A program made the translations under genes and the position numbers. The notes below the pieces were generated by a model, which ran no database searches, was not told where the DNA came from, and saw only the letters and a list, made by a program, of their open reading frames with translations. This document shows, in pieces, positions 55,076 to 61,814 of a stretch of DNA of 64,000 nucleotides. This DNA is from Oscillospiraceae bacterium. GTDB lineage: Bacteria; Bacillota; Clostridia; UBA1212. Location: assembly GCA_015069195.1 (NCBI GenBank), contig SVJA01000006.1:1-64000 (forward strand), written 5' to 3'. Position 1 is the stretch's first letter; each line of letters starts with the position of its first letter.

Positions 55076-57511
55076 ATGAGTGAAACAACTGCAGCAGTTG
55101 AGAATTCGTACAATCCCGCCGTCATAGAAAAAAAATGGCAGGGTTATTGGGAGAAAAATGCTACTTTTGAGCCGACAAAGGATTATTCTAAACCGAAGTT
55201 CTACGGTTTGATTGAGTTCCCGTATCCGTCAGGAAACGGCCTTCATGTAGGTCACCCCAGATCAAATACTGCTATGGATATTATAAGCAGAAAGCGCCGT
55301 ATGGAAGGTTACAACGTACTTTTCCCGATCGGTTGGGACGCTTTCGGTTTGCCGACTGAAAACTTTGCCATAAAGAACAAAGTTCATCCGGCTGTTGTTA
55401 CTGAGAAAAATATTCAGCATTTCAAAGATCAGCTCAAAATGCTCGGTTTCTCTTTTACGTGGGGCTCCGAGATTGATACTACCGATGCTGACTACTACAA
55501 GTGGACTCAGTGGATATTTATAAAATTGTTTGAGAAAGGTCTTGCTTACAAAGCTGAGATGCCGATTAACTGGTGTACCGGCTGTAAGGTAGGTCTTGCA
55601 AACGAAGAAGTTGTTAACGGCGTTTGTGAGCGTTGCGGAAGCCCTGTTGTCAGAAAGGTTAAGAGCCAGTGGATGCTCCGTATTACCGATTATGCACAGA
55701 AACTCATTGACGGACTTGATGATGTTCAGTTTATCGAGAAAGTAAAGACTCAGCAGCGTAACTGGATAGGCAGAAGCCAGGGCGCAGAAGTTGATTTTAA
55801 GCTTGCAGAAGTTGACGAGAAACTCAAAGTCTACACAACACGTCCCGATACATTGTTCGGTGCTACTTATATGGTTATTTCACCTGAGCATCCTGTTATA
55901 GACAAACTCAAGGACAAAATCAAGAATTTTGACGAAATTGTCAAATACAGAGCAGCTGCAGCTCTTAAGTCTGATTTTGAACGTACTGAGCTTGCTAAAG
56001 ACAAGACAGGTGTTCAGATTGACGGTATTACTGCGATAAACCCCGTAAACGGCAAACAGATTCCGATATGGGTTTCCGACTATGTACTTATTTCTTACGG
56101 TACAGGTGCTATTATGGCAGTTCCCGCACATGATACAAGAGACTGGGATTTTGCTAAGAAGTTCGGTCTCCCGATTATCGAGGTTGTAGCAGGCGGAGAT
56201 GTTCAGAACGAAGCGTTTACTGATATCCAGACAGGTACTATGGTAAATTCCGACTTCTTAAACGGTCTTTCCGTTGAAGAAGCTAAGGTTAAAATCATTG
56301 AATGGATCACTGAAAAAGGTCTCGGTGTTTCTAAAGTAAATTTCAAGCTTCGTGACTGGGTGTTCAGCCGTCAGAGATACTGGGGCGAGCCTATTCCGGT
56401 TGTTAAGTGTCCCTGTTGCGGTTGGGTAACTATTCCCGAGAACGAGCTTCCTGTTAAGCTTCCTGAGATTGACAACTACGTGCAGACAGACAGCGGCGAA
56501 TCTCCGCTTGTAAATGTTCCCGAGTGGGTAAATACTACTTGCCCGAAGTGCGGCGGTCCTGCAGAGCGTGAGACCGATACCATGCCTCAGTGGGCAGGTT
56601 CTTCGTGGTATTTTATAAGATACGTTGACCCGAAGAATAATAACGAATTTGCATCAAAAGAAGCTATGAATTACTGGCTCCCTGTTGACTGGTACAACGG
56701 CGGTATGGAGCATACAACGCTTCACTTGCTTTATTCGAGATTCTGGCACAAGTTCCTCTATGATATCGGTGCAGTTACTTGCCCTGAGCCGTACGTAAAG
56801 AGAACATCACACGGTATGATTCTCGGTGAGAACGGCGAGAAGATGTCTAAATCAAGAGGAAACGTCATAAATCCCGACGATATCGTTGCAGAGATAGGTG
56901 CAGATGCTTTCCGTGTGTACGAGATGTTCATGGGTGCATTCGATCAGGCTATTCCGTGGTCTACAAAGGGCGCTAAAGGCTGTCACAGATTCTTGGAGCG
57001 TGTATGGAGACTTCAGGATATATTGACCGAAGAAGAGGGCATTTCGGACGCTCTTAAGGCTTCTGTTCACGAGACGATAAAGAAAGTTTCAGAAGACTAT
57101 GAGAAGATGAAATTCAATACCGCTATCGCGGCTATGATGGCTCTTGTAAACGATATGTATTCAGTCGGTAAAGTTTCAAAGGGTGACCTCGGTGCATTGA
57201 TCAAACTTCTTTATCCCGTTGCGCCTCACATCTGCGAAGAAATCTGGGAAAAGTGTTCTTTGGGTGAAGGCTTTGCTCATTCACAGAAGTGGCCTGAATA
57301 CGATCCTGCCGCTCTCGTAAAGGAGGAAGTTGAGCTTGCTGTTCAGATTTGCGGTAAAATCAGAGGCAGAATTATGGTTCCTGCGACTTTGGATAAGGCC
57401 GGACTTGAAGCTTTTGCTATGGAGTCTGAGGAGATAAAGAAGATTGTTGACGGAAGACCGATAAAGAAACTTATCGCAGTTCCCGGAAGACTTATAAACA
57501 TTGTTTGCTGA
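55076..57511 (+). CDS. leuS: Leucyl-tRNA synthetase
   Basis: The 811-residue class I synthetase has the HIGH motif as HVGH in [14 protein letters not shown] (about 47-60), the CP1 editing domain (about 220-420, with the [19 protein letters not shown] editing segment), a zinc-like CxxC pair (CPCCGW and CPKCGG), and KMSKS in [10 protein letters not shown] (about 590-599). It charges tRNA-Leu. The frame opens at 55046, but TTGGAGG supports ATG 55076 ([10 protein letters not shown]). argS follows 43 nt later. Confidence 0.96.
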   Translation: MSETTAAVENSYNPAVIEKKWQGYWEKNATFEPTKDYSKPKFYGLIEFPYPSGNGLHVGHPRSNTAMDIISRKRRMEGYNVLFPIGWDAFGLPTENFAIKNKVHPAVVTEKNIQHFKDQLKMLGFSFTWGSEIDTTDADYYKWTQWIFIKLFEKGLAYKAEMPINWCTGCKVGLANEEVVNGVCERCGSPVVRKVKSQWMLRITDYAQKLIDGLDDVQFIEKVKTQQRNWIGRSQGAEVDFKLAEVDEKLKVYTTRPDTLFGATYMVISPEHPVIDKLKDKIKNFDEIVKYRAAAALKSDFERTELAKDKTGVQIDGITAINPVNGKQIPIWVSDYVLISYGTGAIMAVPAHDTRDWDFAKKFGLPIIEVVAGGDVQNEAFTDIQTGTMVNSDFLNGLSVEEAKVKIIEWITEKGLGVSKVNFKLRDWVFSRQRYWGEPIPVVKCPCCGWVTIPENELPVKLPEIDNYVQTDSGESPLVNVPEWVNTTCPKCGGPAERETDTMPQWAGSSWYFIRYVDPKNNNEFASKEAMNYWLPVDWYNGGMEHTTLHLLYSRFWHKFLYDIGAVTCPEPYVKRTSHGMILGENGEKMSKSRGNVINPDDIVAEIGADAFRVYEMFMGAFDQAIPWSTKGAKGCHRFLERVWRLQDILTEEEGISDALKASVHETIKKVSEDYEKMKFNTAIAAMMALVNDMYSVGKVSKGDLGALIKLLYPVAPHICEEIWEKCSLGEGFAHSQKWPEYDPAALVKEEVELAVQICGKIRGRIMVPATLDKAGLEAFAMESEEIKKIVDGRPIKKLIAVPGRLINIVC

Positions 57512-57554
57512 TTTTGATAAAACTTTTAAATGATTTAAGAGGTTAGATTTTAAA

Positions 57555-59285
57555 ATGGATATTAAAGGTTATTTGGCAGGATTGATTTCTGTTGCCATTG
57601 ATAATGAAAAATATGACAAAGATACCGTTTGCGGACTTGTTGCGACTCCGCCGGATGAGAAGATGGGCGACTTCGCATTTCCTTGTTTTGCTCTTGCAAA
57701 AGAGTTCCGTAAAGCGCCCCCGTTGATTGCCGGCGATATAAAGGCTGCTATCGAAGGGTCTGATGAAGACAAAGGTTTGATTGAAAAGATCGACGTTGCA
57801 GGCGGTTATCTTAACTTCTATATGAACCGTAAAGCTATCATCGCAGGTGTTGTAAGCGAGATTATAGAAAAAGGCGATGATTTCGGTAAATCTGACGAAG
57901 GTAACGGAAAGAAAGTTATCGTGGAGTTTTCTTCTCCAAACATTGCTAAGCCTTTCCACATCGGACATCTCGTTTCTACTGCTGTCGGTAGTTCCGTAGA
58001 GCGTATTTACAAGTTTCTCGGTTATGACACCGTGAAGGTGAATCACCTCGGTGACTGGGGTACGCAGTTCGGTAAACTTATCAGCGCTTACAAGCGTTGG
58101 GGTAATGAGGCTGCCATATTGGCTGATCCGATAAATGAGCTTCTTAAAATTTATGTGCGTTTTCATAATGAAGCCGAAAAACAGCCGGAACTCGAGGACG
58201 AGGCAAGAGCGTATTTCAAAAAACTTGAAGACGGTGACGAAGAAGTTACAAAACTTTGGAAGTTTTTTGTTACAGCCAGCCTTACTGAATTCAACAGAAT
58301 GTATGACAAACTTGACATTTCTTTTGATTCTTATGCAGGCGAGAGTTTCTATTCCGATAAGATGCCCGAAATCGTTGACATCCTCAAAGAGAAGAACATT
58401 CTAGAAGAGAGCGAAGGTGCTATGGTTGTAAGATTTGACGAGGAAGCTAAAATTCCTCCGTGCATCATTCTTAAATCAGATGGTAGTACTATTTATGCAA
58501 CTCGTGACATCGCAGCGGCTGTTTACAGAAAACGTCACTACGATTTCTACAAAAACATTTATGTTGTAGGTACACCTCAGGCTCTTCACTTTAAACAGGT
58601 ATTTTCTGTAATCGACAAGATGGGATTTGATTGGTCAGATTCTTGCGTACATGTTGGTTTCGGTTATGTAAGATTCCCTGACAGAGTTATTTCAACTCGT
58701 CACGGTGATGTAGTTCTTCTTGAAGATGTTATAAACGAAGCTATCGACAAGACAAAGGAAATCATCCAGAATAGTGCGACAGGTAAAGTTGTTGACGATG
58801 TTGATAATGTTTCCGAGAAAATCGGTATCGGTGCTGTTCTCTATGCATTCCTTAAAAACGGAAGAGAGCGTGACATAATCTTTACTTGGGAAGATATGCT
58901 CGACTTTGAAGGTGAGTCCGGCCCATATGTACAGTATAGCTACGCAAGAGGAAAGAGCGTTCTACGAAAAGCTTCCGAAGCCGGTATTGATTGGAAAGAT
59001 GCAGATCTTACACTTCTTGATTCCGATGAAGAATTTGCACTTGTTAAGCATTTGAATAACTTCCAAAATGTAGTTCGTGATGCGGCTAATAAGTACGAGC
59101 CTTGTGTTGTAACAAGATACGTAACCGATCTTGCACAGCTCTTTAATAAATACTATAACACTTGCAATATTATGAAGTCAGATGACGACATAAGAAAAGC
59201 AAGACTTCTTTTGACAGAAGCTGCGGCTTCTTGTATAAAATCTGCTTTGCACTTGATTGGTGTAGCAGTTGTTGAAAAAATGTAA
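57555..59285 (+). CDS. argS: Arginyl-tRNA synthetase
   Basis: The 576-residue class I enzyme has the Add1 N-terminal domain, the HIGH motif in SSPNIAKPFHIGHLVS (about 121-136), the KMSKS counterpart ISTRHGDVV (about 379-387) and a C-terminal DALR helical domain with FNKYYNTCNI. It charges tRNA-Arg. AAGAGG lies ahead of ATG 57555. It follows leuS closely and ends at a long hairpin made from a palindromic repeat. Confidence 0.95.
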   Translation: MDIKGYLAGLISVAIDNEKYDKDTVCGLVATPPDEKMGDFAFPCFALAKEFRKAPPLIAGDIKAAIEGSDEDKGLIEKIDVAGGYLNFYMNRKAIIAGVVSEIIEKGDDFGKSDEGNGKKVIVEFSSPNIAKPFHIGHLVSTAVGSSVERIYKFLGYDTVKVNHLGDWGTQFGKLISAYKRWGNEAAILADPINELLKIYVRFHNEAEKQPELEDEARAYFKKLEDGDEEVTKLWKFFVTASLTEFNRMYDKLDISFDSYAGESFYSDKMPEIVDILKEKNILEESEGAMVVRFDEEAKIPPCIILKSDGSTIYATRDIAAAVYRKRHYDFYKNIYVVGTPQALHFKQVFSVIDKMGFDWSDSCVHVGFGYVRFPDRVISTRHGDVVLLEDVINEAIDKTKEIIQNSATGKVVDDVDNVSEKIGIGAVLYAFLKNGRERDIIFTWEDMLDFEGESGPYVQYSYARGKSVLRKASEAGIDWKDADLTLLDSDEEFALVKHLNNFQNVVRDAANKYEPCVVTRYVTDLAQLFNKYYNTCNIMKSDDDIRKARLLLTEAAASCIKSALHLIGVAVVEKM

Positions 59286-59295
59286 AAAAACTAAG

Positions 59296-59366
59296 ATTGC
59301 CGATAAATTTTCTGGTTTAGTTCCCTTTGGTCCTAAAAAGAAAATTTATCGGCAATTCTTCGTTTT
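59296..59366 (+). terminator. argS terminator built around a palindromic repeat
   Basis: A 15-bp outer stem (59296-59310 with 59342-59356) encloses a copy of the GGTTTAG...CTAAAAAG palindrome. A T-run (TTCGTTTTTTAC) follows. The structure begins 11 nt after the argS stop. Confidence 0.7.
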
Positions 59367-59694
59367 TTACGGGTTAGTTGGCGTTTTCTGTGTGTGGAAA
59401 AATTCTGGTTTAGTCCCTACGGTCCTAAAAAGAATTTTACACGAGACTCAATTGCTTTTACGGAGTCTGCTGCAATTTAGTAAAGGTAAAATTTCTGGTT
59501 TCCTGACTTCGTCAGTAAAAAGAAATTTTTTAACTGCCACTCTCGTTTTATGCGTAAGAAAATAGCTTGGTTCCTATGGTCCTAAAAAGAAAATTTATCG
59601 GCAATTCTTCGTTTTTTACGAGTTAGTTGGCGGTTTATGTGTGTGGAAAAATTCTGGTTTACCTTCCTACGTCGGTAAAAAGAATTTTTCAGGC
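59311..59694 (+). repeat. Array of five copies of an imperfect extragenic palindrome
   Basis: Copies lie near 59311-59341, 59402-59435, 59490-59527, 59566-59592 and 59652-59688. The shared pattern is TCTGGTTTA, a variable apex (often CCCTACGGTC), then TAAAAAGAA. The pairing leaves a conserved GG/AA mismatch in each stem. The same element occurs inverted at 60320-60500 and near 39.87-39.95 kb. Confidence 0.7.
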
Positions 59695-59783
59695 GGCTTA
59701 AAATATTTTTACGATGAGATGGCGGTTTTGTTTCCTGTGGAATTTTACACGAGGCTCAATTGCTTTTACGGAGTCTGCTGTGG
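59332..59783 (+). repeat. Imperfect direct duplication in the argS-rplU gap
   Basis: Sequence from about 59332-59417 recurs at about 59579-59664 with few changes (both contain AAATTTATCGGCAATTCTTC). A second matching block (TTTTACACGAGACTCAATTG, one change) lies at about 59435-59475 and again at about 59743-59783. The unit therefore seems to have duplicated as a whole and then gained insertions. Confidence 0.65.
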
Positions 59784-59853
59784 TTTTGTGAAGGTATAAA
59801 TTCCGTTTTTCGCAGTGTTGGAAAAAATTGTAAAAACTGTAATTTCTTTATCA

Positions 59854-59882
59854 TTGACAACAATTTTAGGGTAAAGTAGTAT
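59854..59882 (+). promoter_or_regulatory. Promoter of the candidate antisense RNA
   Basis: TTGACA (59854-59859) and TAGTAT (59877-59882) have a 17-nt spacer. No plus-strand protein gene follows, but the 3' end of a minus-strand mini-gene does. Confidence 0.7.
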
Positions 59883-59888
59883 ATTAAA

Positions 59889-59982
59889 AAGGACATAGCC
59901 CGAAACGGTTATACTCCTTGGTAATGTTTTAATGAGGATTGACTACGATCGTTTTGATGGTTGAGCGCAGTCATTTCTTTTG
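59889..59982 (+). ncRNA. Candidate antitoxin antisense RNA of a type I TA pair
   Basis: Transcription from the promoter at 59854-59882 would begin near 59889. A hairpin with stem parts GACT..CG (about 59941-59947) and CG.AGTC (about 59967-59973) is followed by ATTTCTTTT, a likely stop near 59980. The RNA of about 90 nt would be complementary to the last codon(s) and the 3' untranslated part of the 28-residue ORF on the other strand, as in txpA/ratA-type systems. Its existence is inferred. Confidence 0.5.
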
Positions 59983-60057
59983 ATTTATGTAGGCAAAAAA
60001 GTGCATGGAAATTTCTATGATGTAGAGTAGGATTAGTATTTTTTCATAATTGCTCAT
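59971..60057 (-). CDS. 28-residue hydrophobic peptide, candidate type I toxin
   Basis: On the minus strand a perfect ribosome binding site (AAAGGAGGTGATT) precedes ATG 60057. The 28-codon frame opens MSNYEKILILLYIIEISMHF and ends in the polar tail INQKK. One membrane helix with a charged end is the standard form of TxpA/Fst/holin-like type I toxins. A terminator with T-run follows at about 59889-59919 (minus orientation). A convergent antisense promoter lies beyond it. It is far shorter than usual gene-finder cut-offs and would be missed. Confidence 0.6.
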   Translation of the reverse strand: MSNYEKILILLYIIEISMHFFAYINQKK

Positions 60058-60061
60058 GTAA

Positions 60062-60115
60062 ATCACCTCCTTTCCGGCTGTCTGCAAAAACTTGCAAGCA
60101 GCCTCCAAGGAGGAT
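60062..60115 (-). promoter_or_regulatory. Structured leader of the candidate type I toxin
   Basis: Upstream of the mini-gene on the minus strand, CCTCCTTGGAGG (about 60099-60110 in the plus orientation) is self-complementary and can also pair with the toxin's GGAGG. A hairpin GCTGCTTGCAAG...TTGCAGACAGC follows. Sequestered ribosome binding sites are common in type I toxin mRNAs. Confidence 0.4.
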
Positions 60116-60319
60116 AACTGCAACTATTTCGGGGCAATGCCCCCCCAAGGCGTGTGCCTTGTAGGAAAATGATGCCATAATGGGTATGTATTGTAAATGA
60201 TGTAAGTCATTATTTCCAGAAAATACTAAAGTCAGCACCGAGAAACGCTTGATATGACATGTTTCTGCGGCTTCTTGTGTGTCCGTTATTTCCCGAGATA
60301 AAAGCGATATTTCTTGCAA

Positions 60320-60500
60320 AAAATTCTTTTAACGACCGTAGGGAAGTAAACCAAGTTCCACCCGCCTCGTAAAAAAACATTATTCACAGAAAAATTCTTT
60401 TTACGACCGTAGGGAAGTAAACCAAGTTCCACCCGCCTTGTAAAAAAAACATTATTCACAGAAAAATTCTTTTTACGACCGCAGGGAAGTAAACCGGAAT
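60320..60500 (-). repeat. Tandem 71/72-bp repeat, 2.5 copies, each with the inverted palindrome
   Basis: AAAAATTC recurs at 60320, 60391 and 60463. Each unit holds ACGACCGTAGGGAAGTAAAC (one with GCAGGG) and, in the first two, CAAGTTCCACCCGCC followed by an A-run and ATTATTCACAG. This is the palindromic repeat of 59.3-59.7 kb in reverse orientation. The unit length and structure do not fit a CRISPR array. Confidence 0.75.
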
Positions 60501-60525
60501 TTTTCTGTGAATAATGTTTTTTTTG
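60443..60525. repeat. Perfect 28-bp inverted repeat just upstream of the rplU promoter
   Basis: Arms 60443-60470 and 60498-60525 are exactly complementary. The 27-nt loop is the core of the third palindrome copy. The right arm ends one base before the rplU -35 box, so the structure can insulate the promoter from upstream transcription. Confidence 0.75.
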
Positions 60526-60526
60526 T

Positions 60527-60554
60527 TGACATTTACTCTTAATAAGTGTAAAAT
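60527..60554 (+). promoter_or_regulatory. Promoter of the rplU-prp-rpmA operon
   Basis: TTGACA (60527-60532) and TAAAAT (60549-60554) are 16 nt apart. Transcription would start near 60561 and give a structured leader of about 110 nt. Confidence 0.7.
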
Positions 60555-60660
60555 ACTCGGGTATCCGCTCTGACGGGGCTTCTAAATCTATGCCCATTTT
60601 CGGGTATGGTGCCTGCGTAACAGAATTGATCCGGTTCTGTGTAAGGCGAGACTTTATAGG
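60555..60660 (+). promoter_or_regulatory. L21 leader RNA (ribosomal protein autoregulatory leader)
   Basis: The leader between the promoter and rplU contains paired segments, including ACAGAA with TTCTGT (about 60620-60642) and GGGTAT repeats around 60558 and 60602. Firmicutes rplU operons carry a conserved L21 leader at this position. I assign it from position and hairpin content, not from an alignment. Confidence 0.5.
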
Positions 60661-60671
60661 AGGTGTATATA

Positions 60672-60986
60672 ATGGATTATGCTATTGTTGTTACAGGCGG
60701 TAAGCAGTACAAAGTTACTGAGGGCGAGAAAGTATTCGTAGAGCTCCTTGGTGTTGAGGCTGACGAGGCTGTAGTATTTGACAAGGTTCTTGCTGTTTCA
60801 AACGGTGACGGAGTTACATTCGGTGCTCCTTATGTTGAAGGCGCTACTGTTTCAGCTAAGGTTGTAAAGAACGGCAAAGATAAGAAGATCATGATTATTA
60901 AGCATAAGGCAAAGAAGGGCTACCGTAAAAGACAGGGTCACAGACAGCCTTATACACAGGTTATCATCGAAAAGATCAATGCCTGA
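60672..60986 (+). CDS. rplU: Ribosomal protein bL21
   Basis: The 104-residue protein reads [15 protein letters not shown] at the start and ends with the conserved [17 protein letters not shown] segment, both diagnostic for bL21, a 23S rRNA-binding protein of the large subunit. The frame opens at GTG 60663, but AGGAGGTG spans that point, so ATG 60672 is the start. It leads the operon with prp and rpmA, the standard Firmicutes order. Confidence 0.96.
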   Translation: MDYAIVVTGGKQYKVTEGEKVFVELLGVEADEAVVFDKVLAVSNGDGVTFGAPYVEGATVSAKVVKNGKDKKIMIIKHKAKKGYRKRQGHRQPYTQVIIEKINA

Positions 60987-60997
60987 GGCATGTACTT

Positions 60998-61357
60998 ATG
61001 ATTAAGGTTGTTATTCGTCGGGACAGAGAAGGCTCTGTGATTGATTTCAGAGTAAAAGGTCATGCGGGCTACGATGTTGAGGGCAAGGACATTATTTGTT
61101 CAGCCGCATCTGCGATTGCATATACCGCTTGCGGATATTTCGAAGAAAAATATAATGCCGACGGAAAGAAACAGACTTTATTCAAAGAAAAAAGCGGCGA
61201 TTTATCATGGACGCGGCCCAGGATAACCGACAGAGATGAGAAAATTGCGGCTGATGCTGTTTTAGAAGCTATGGTTATAGGTTTCAGACAGATTGAGTAC
61301 AGCTACGGAAGTAAATATTTGGTTGTTAGTGAAGAGGAGGTAGAATCCCATGCTTAA
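60998..61357 (+). CDS. prp: Ribosomal-processing cysteine protease Prp
   Basis: The 119-residue DUF464/YsxB protein has the catalytic histidine in [13 protein letters not shown] (about 19-31) and the catalytic cysteine in [10 protein letters not shown] (about 32-41). Prp removes the N-terminal extension of L27, and the L27 encoded next has that extension. It starts 11 nt after rplU and overlaps rpmA by 8 nt. Confidence 0.94.
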   Translation: MIKVVIRRDREGSVIDFRVKGHAGYDVEGKDIICSAASAIAYTACGYFEEKYNADGKKQTLFKEKSGDLSWTRPRITDRDEKIAADAVLEAMVIGFRQIEYSYGSKYLVVSEEEVESHA

Positions 61358-61628
61358 GATTAATTTGCAGTTATTCGCTCACAAAAAAGGTCTCGGTAGT
61401 ACAAAGAACGGCAGAGACTCTGAGTCAAAGAGACTCGGTGTGAAGAAGAGCGACGGACAGGCTGTTGTCGCAGGCAACATCATTGTCAGACAGAGAGGCA
61501 CAAAGATTCATCCCGGTACAAACGTTGGTATTGGTACTGACTATACTATCTACGCACTTAAGGATGGTAAGGTATCATTCACACGTCTTGGCAAGGATAA
61601 GAAGCAGGTATCTGTTATCGAAGCGTAA
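61350..61628 (+). CDS. rpmA: Ribosomal protein bL27 with cleavable N-terminal extension
   Basis: The 92-residue protein starts with [20 protein letters not shown]. The segment LQLFAHKKG matches the Prp cleavage pattern, with cutting expected between F and A (residues 9 and 10), which exposes the mature N-terminus near the peptidyl transferase centre. The rest ([13 protein letters not shown] and [12 protein letters not shown]) is standard bL27. GAGGAGG supports ATG 61350 inside the end of prp. Confidence 0.96.
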   Translation: MLKINLQLFAHKKGLGSTKNGRDSESKRLGVKKSDGQAVVAGNIIVRQRGTKIHPGTNVGIGTDYTIYALKDGKVSFTRLGKDKKQVSVIEA

Positions 61629-61654
61629 TTTAGTTTAATATTGTTAAACTGCAG

Positions 61655-61690
61655 TCGCAGGTGACTTATGGTCGCCTGCGATTTTTTATA
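61655..61690 (+). terminator. Terminator of the rplU operon
   Basis: An 11-bp stem with one G-T pair (61655-61665 with 61671-61681), 5-nt loop, is followed by TTTTTT. It lies 27 nt after the rpmA stop. Confidence 0.85.
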
Positions 61691-61719
61691 TATGCCTAAA
61701 ACTGACAGTTGCGGGATTC

Positions 61720-61748
61720 TTGACTTGTTTCGTCATTTTTCGTATAAT
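61720..61748 (+). promoter_or_regulatory. Promoter of the amidase gene
   Basis: TTGACT (61720-61725) and TATAAT (61743-61748) have a 17-nt spacer, 66 nt ahead of the start codon. Confidence 0.7.
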
Positions 61749-61814
61749 TCCGACAGTTGTTGAATTGGTTGATCTTATTTTTACTTACGATAAAATTTTG
61801 AAGGCGGTGAATAC

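Noticed and set aside
57543-58166. Minus-strand open frame of 207 codons inside argS
   Set aside because: It lies wholly in the well-supported argS gene, has no ribosome binding site and no recognisable motif.
60320-60500. Tandem repeats considered as a CRISPR array
   Set aside because: Units are near-identical over their whole 71-72 bp, with no variable spacers, no 25-40-bp direct repeat pattern and no cas genes in the window.
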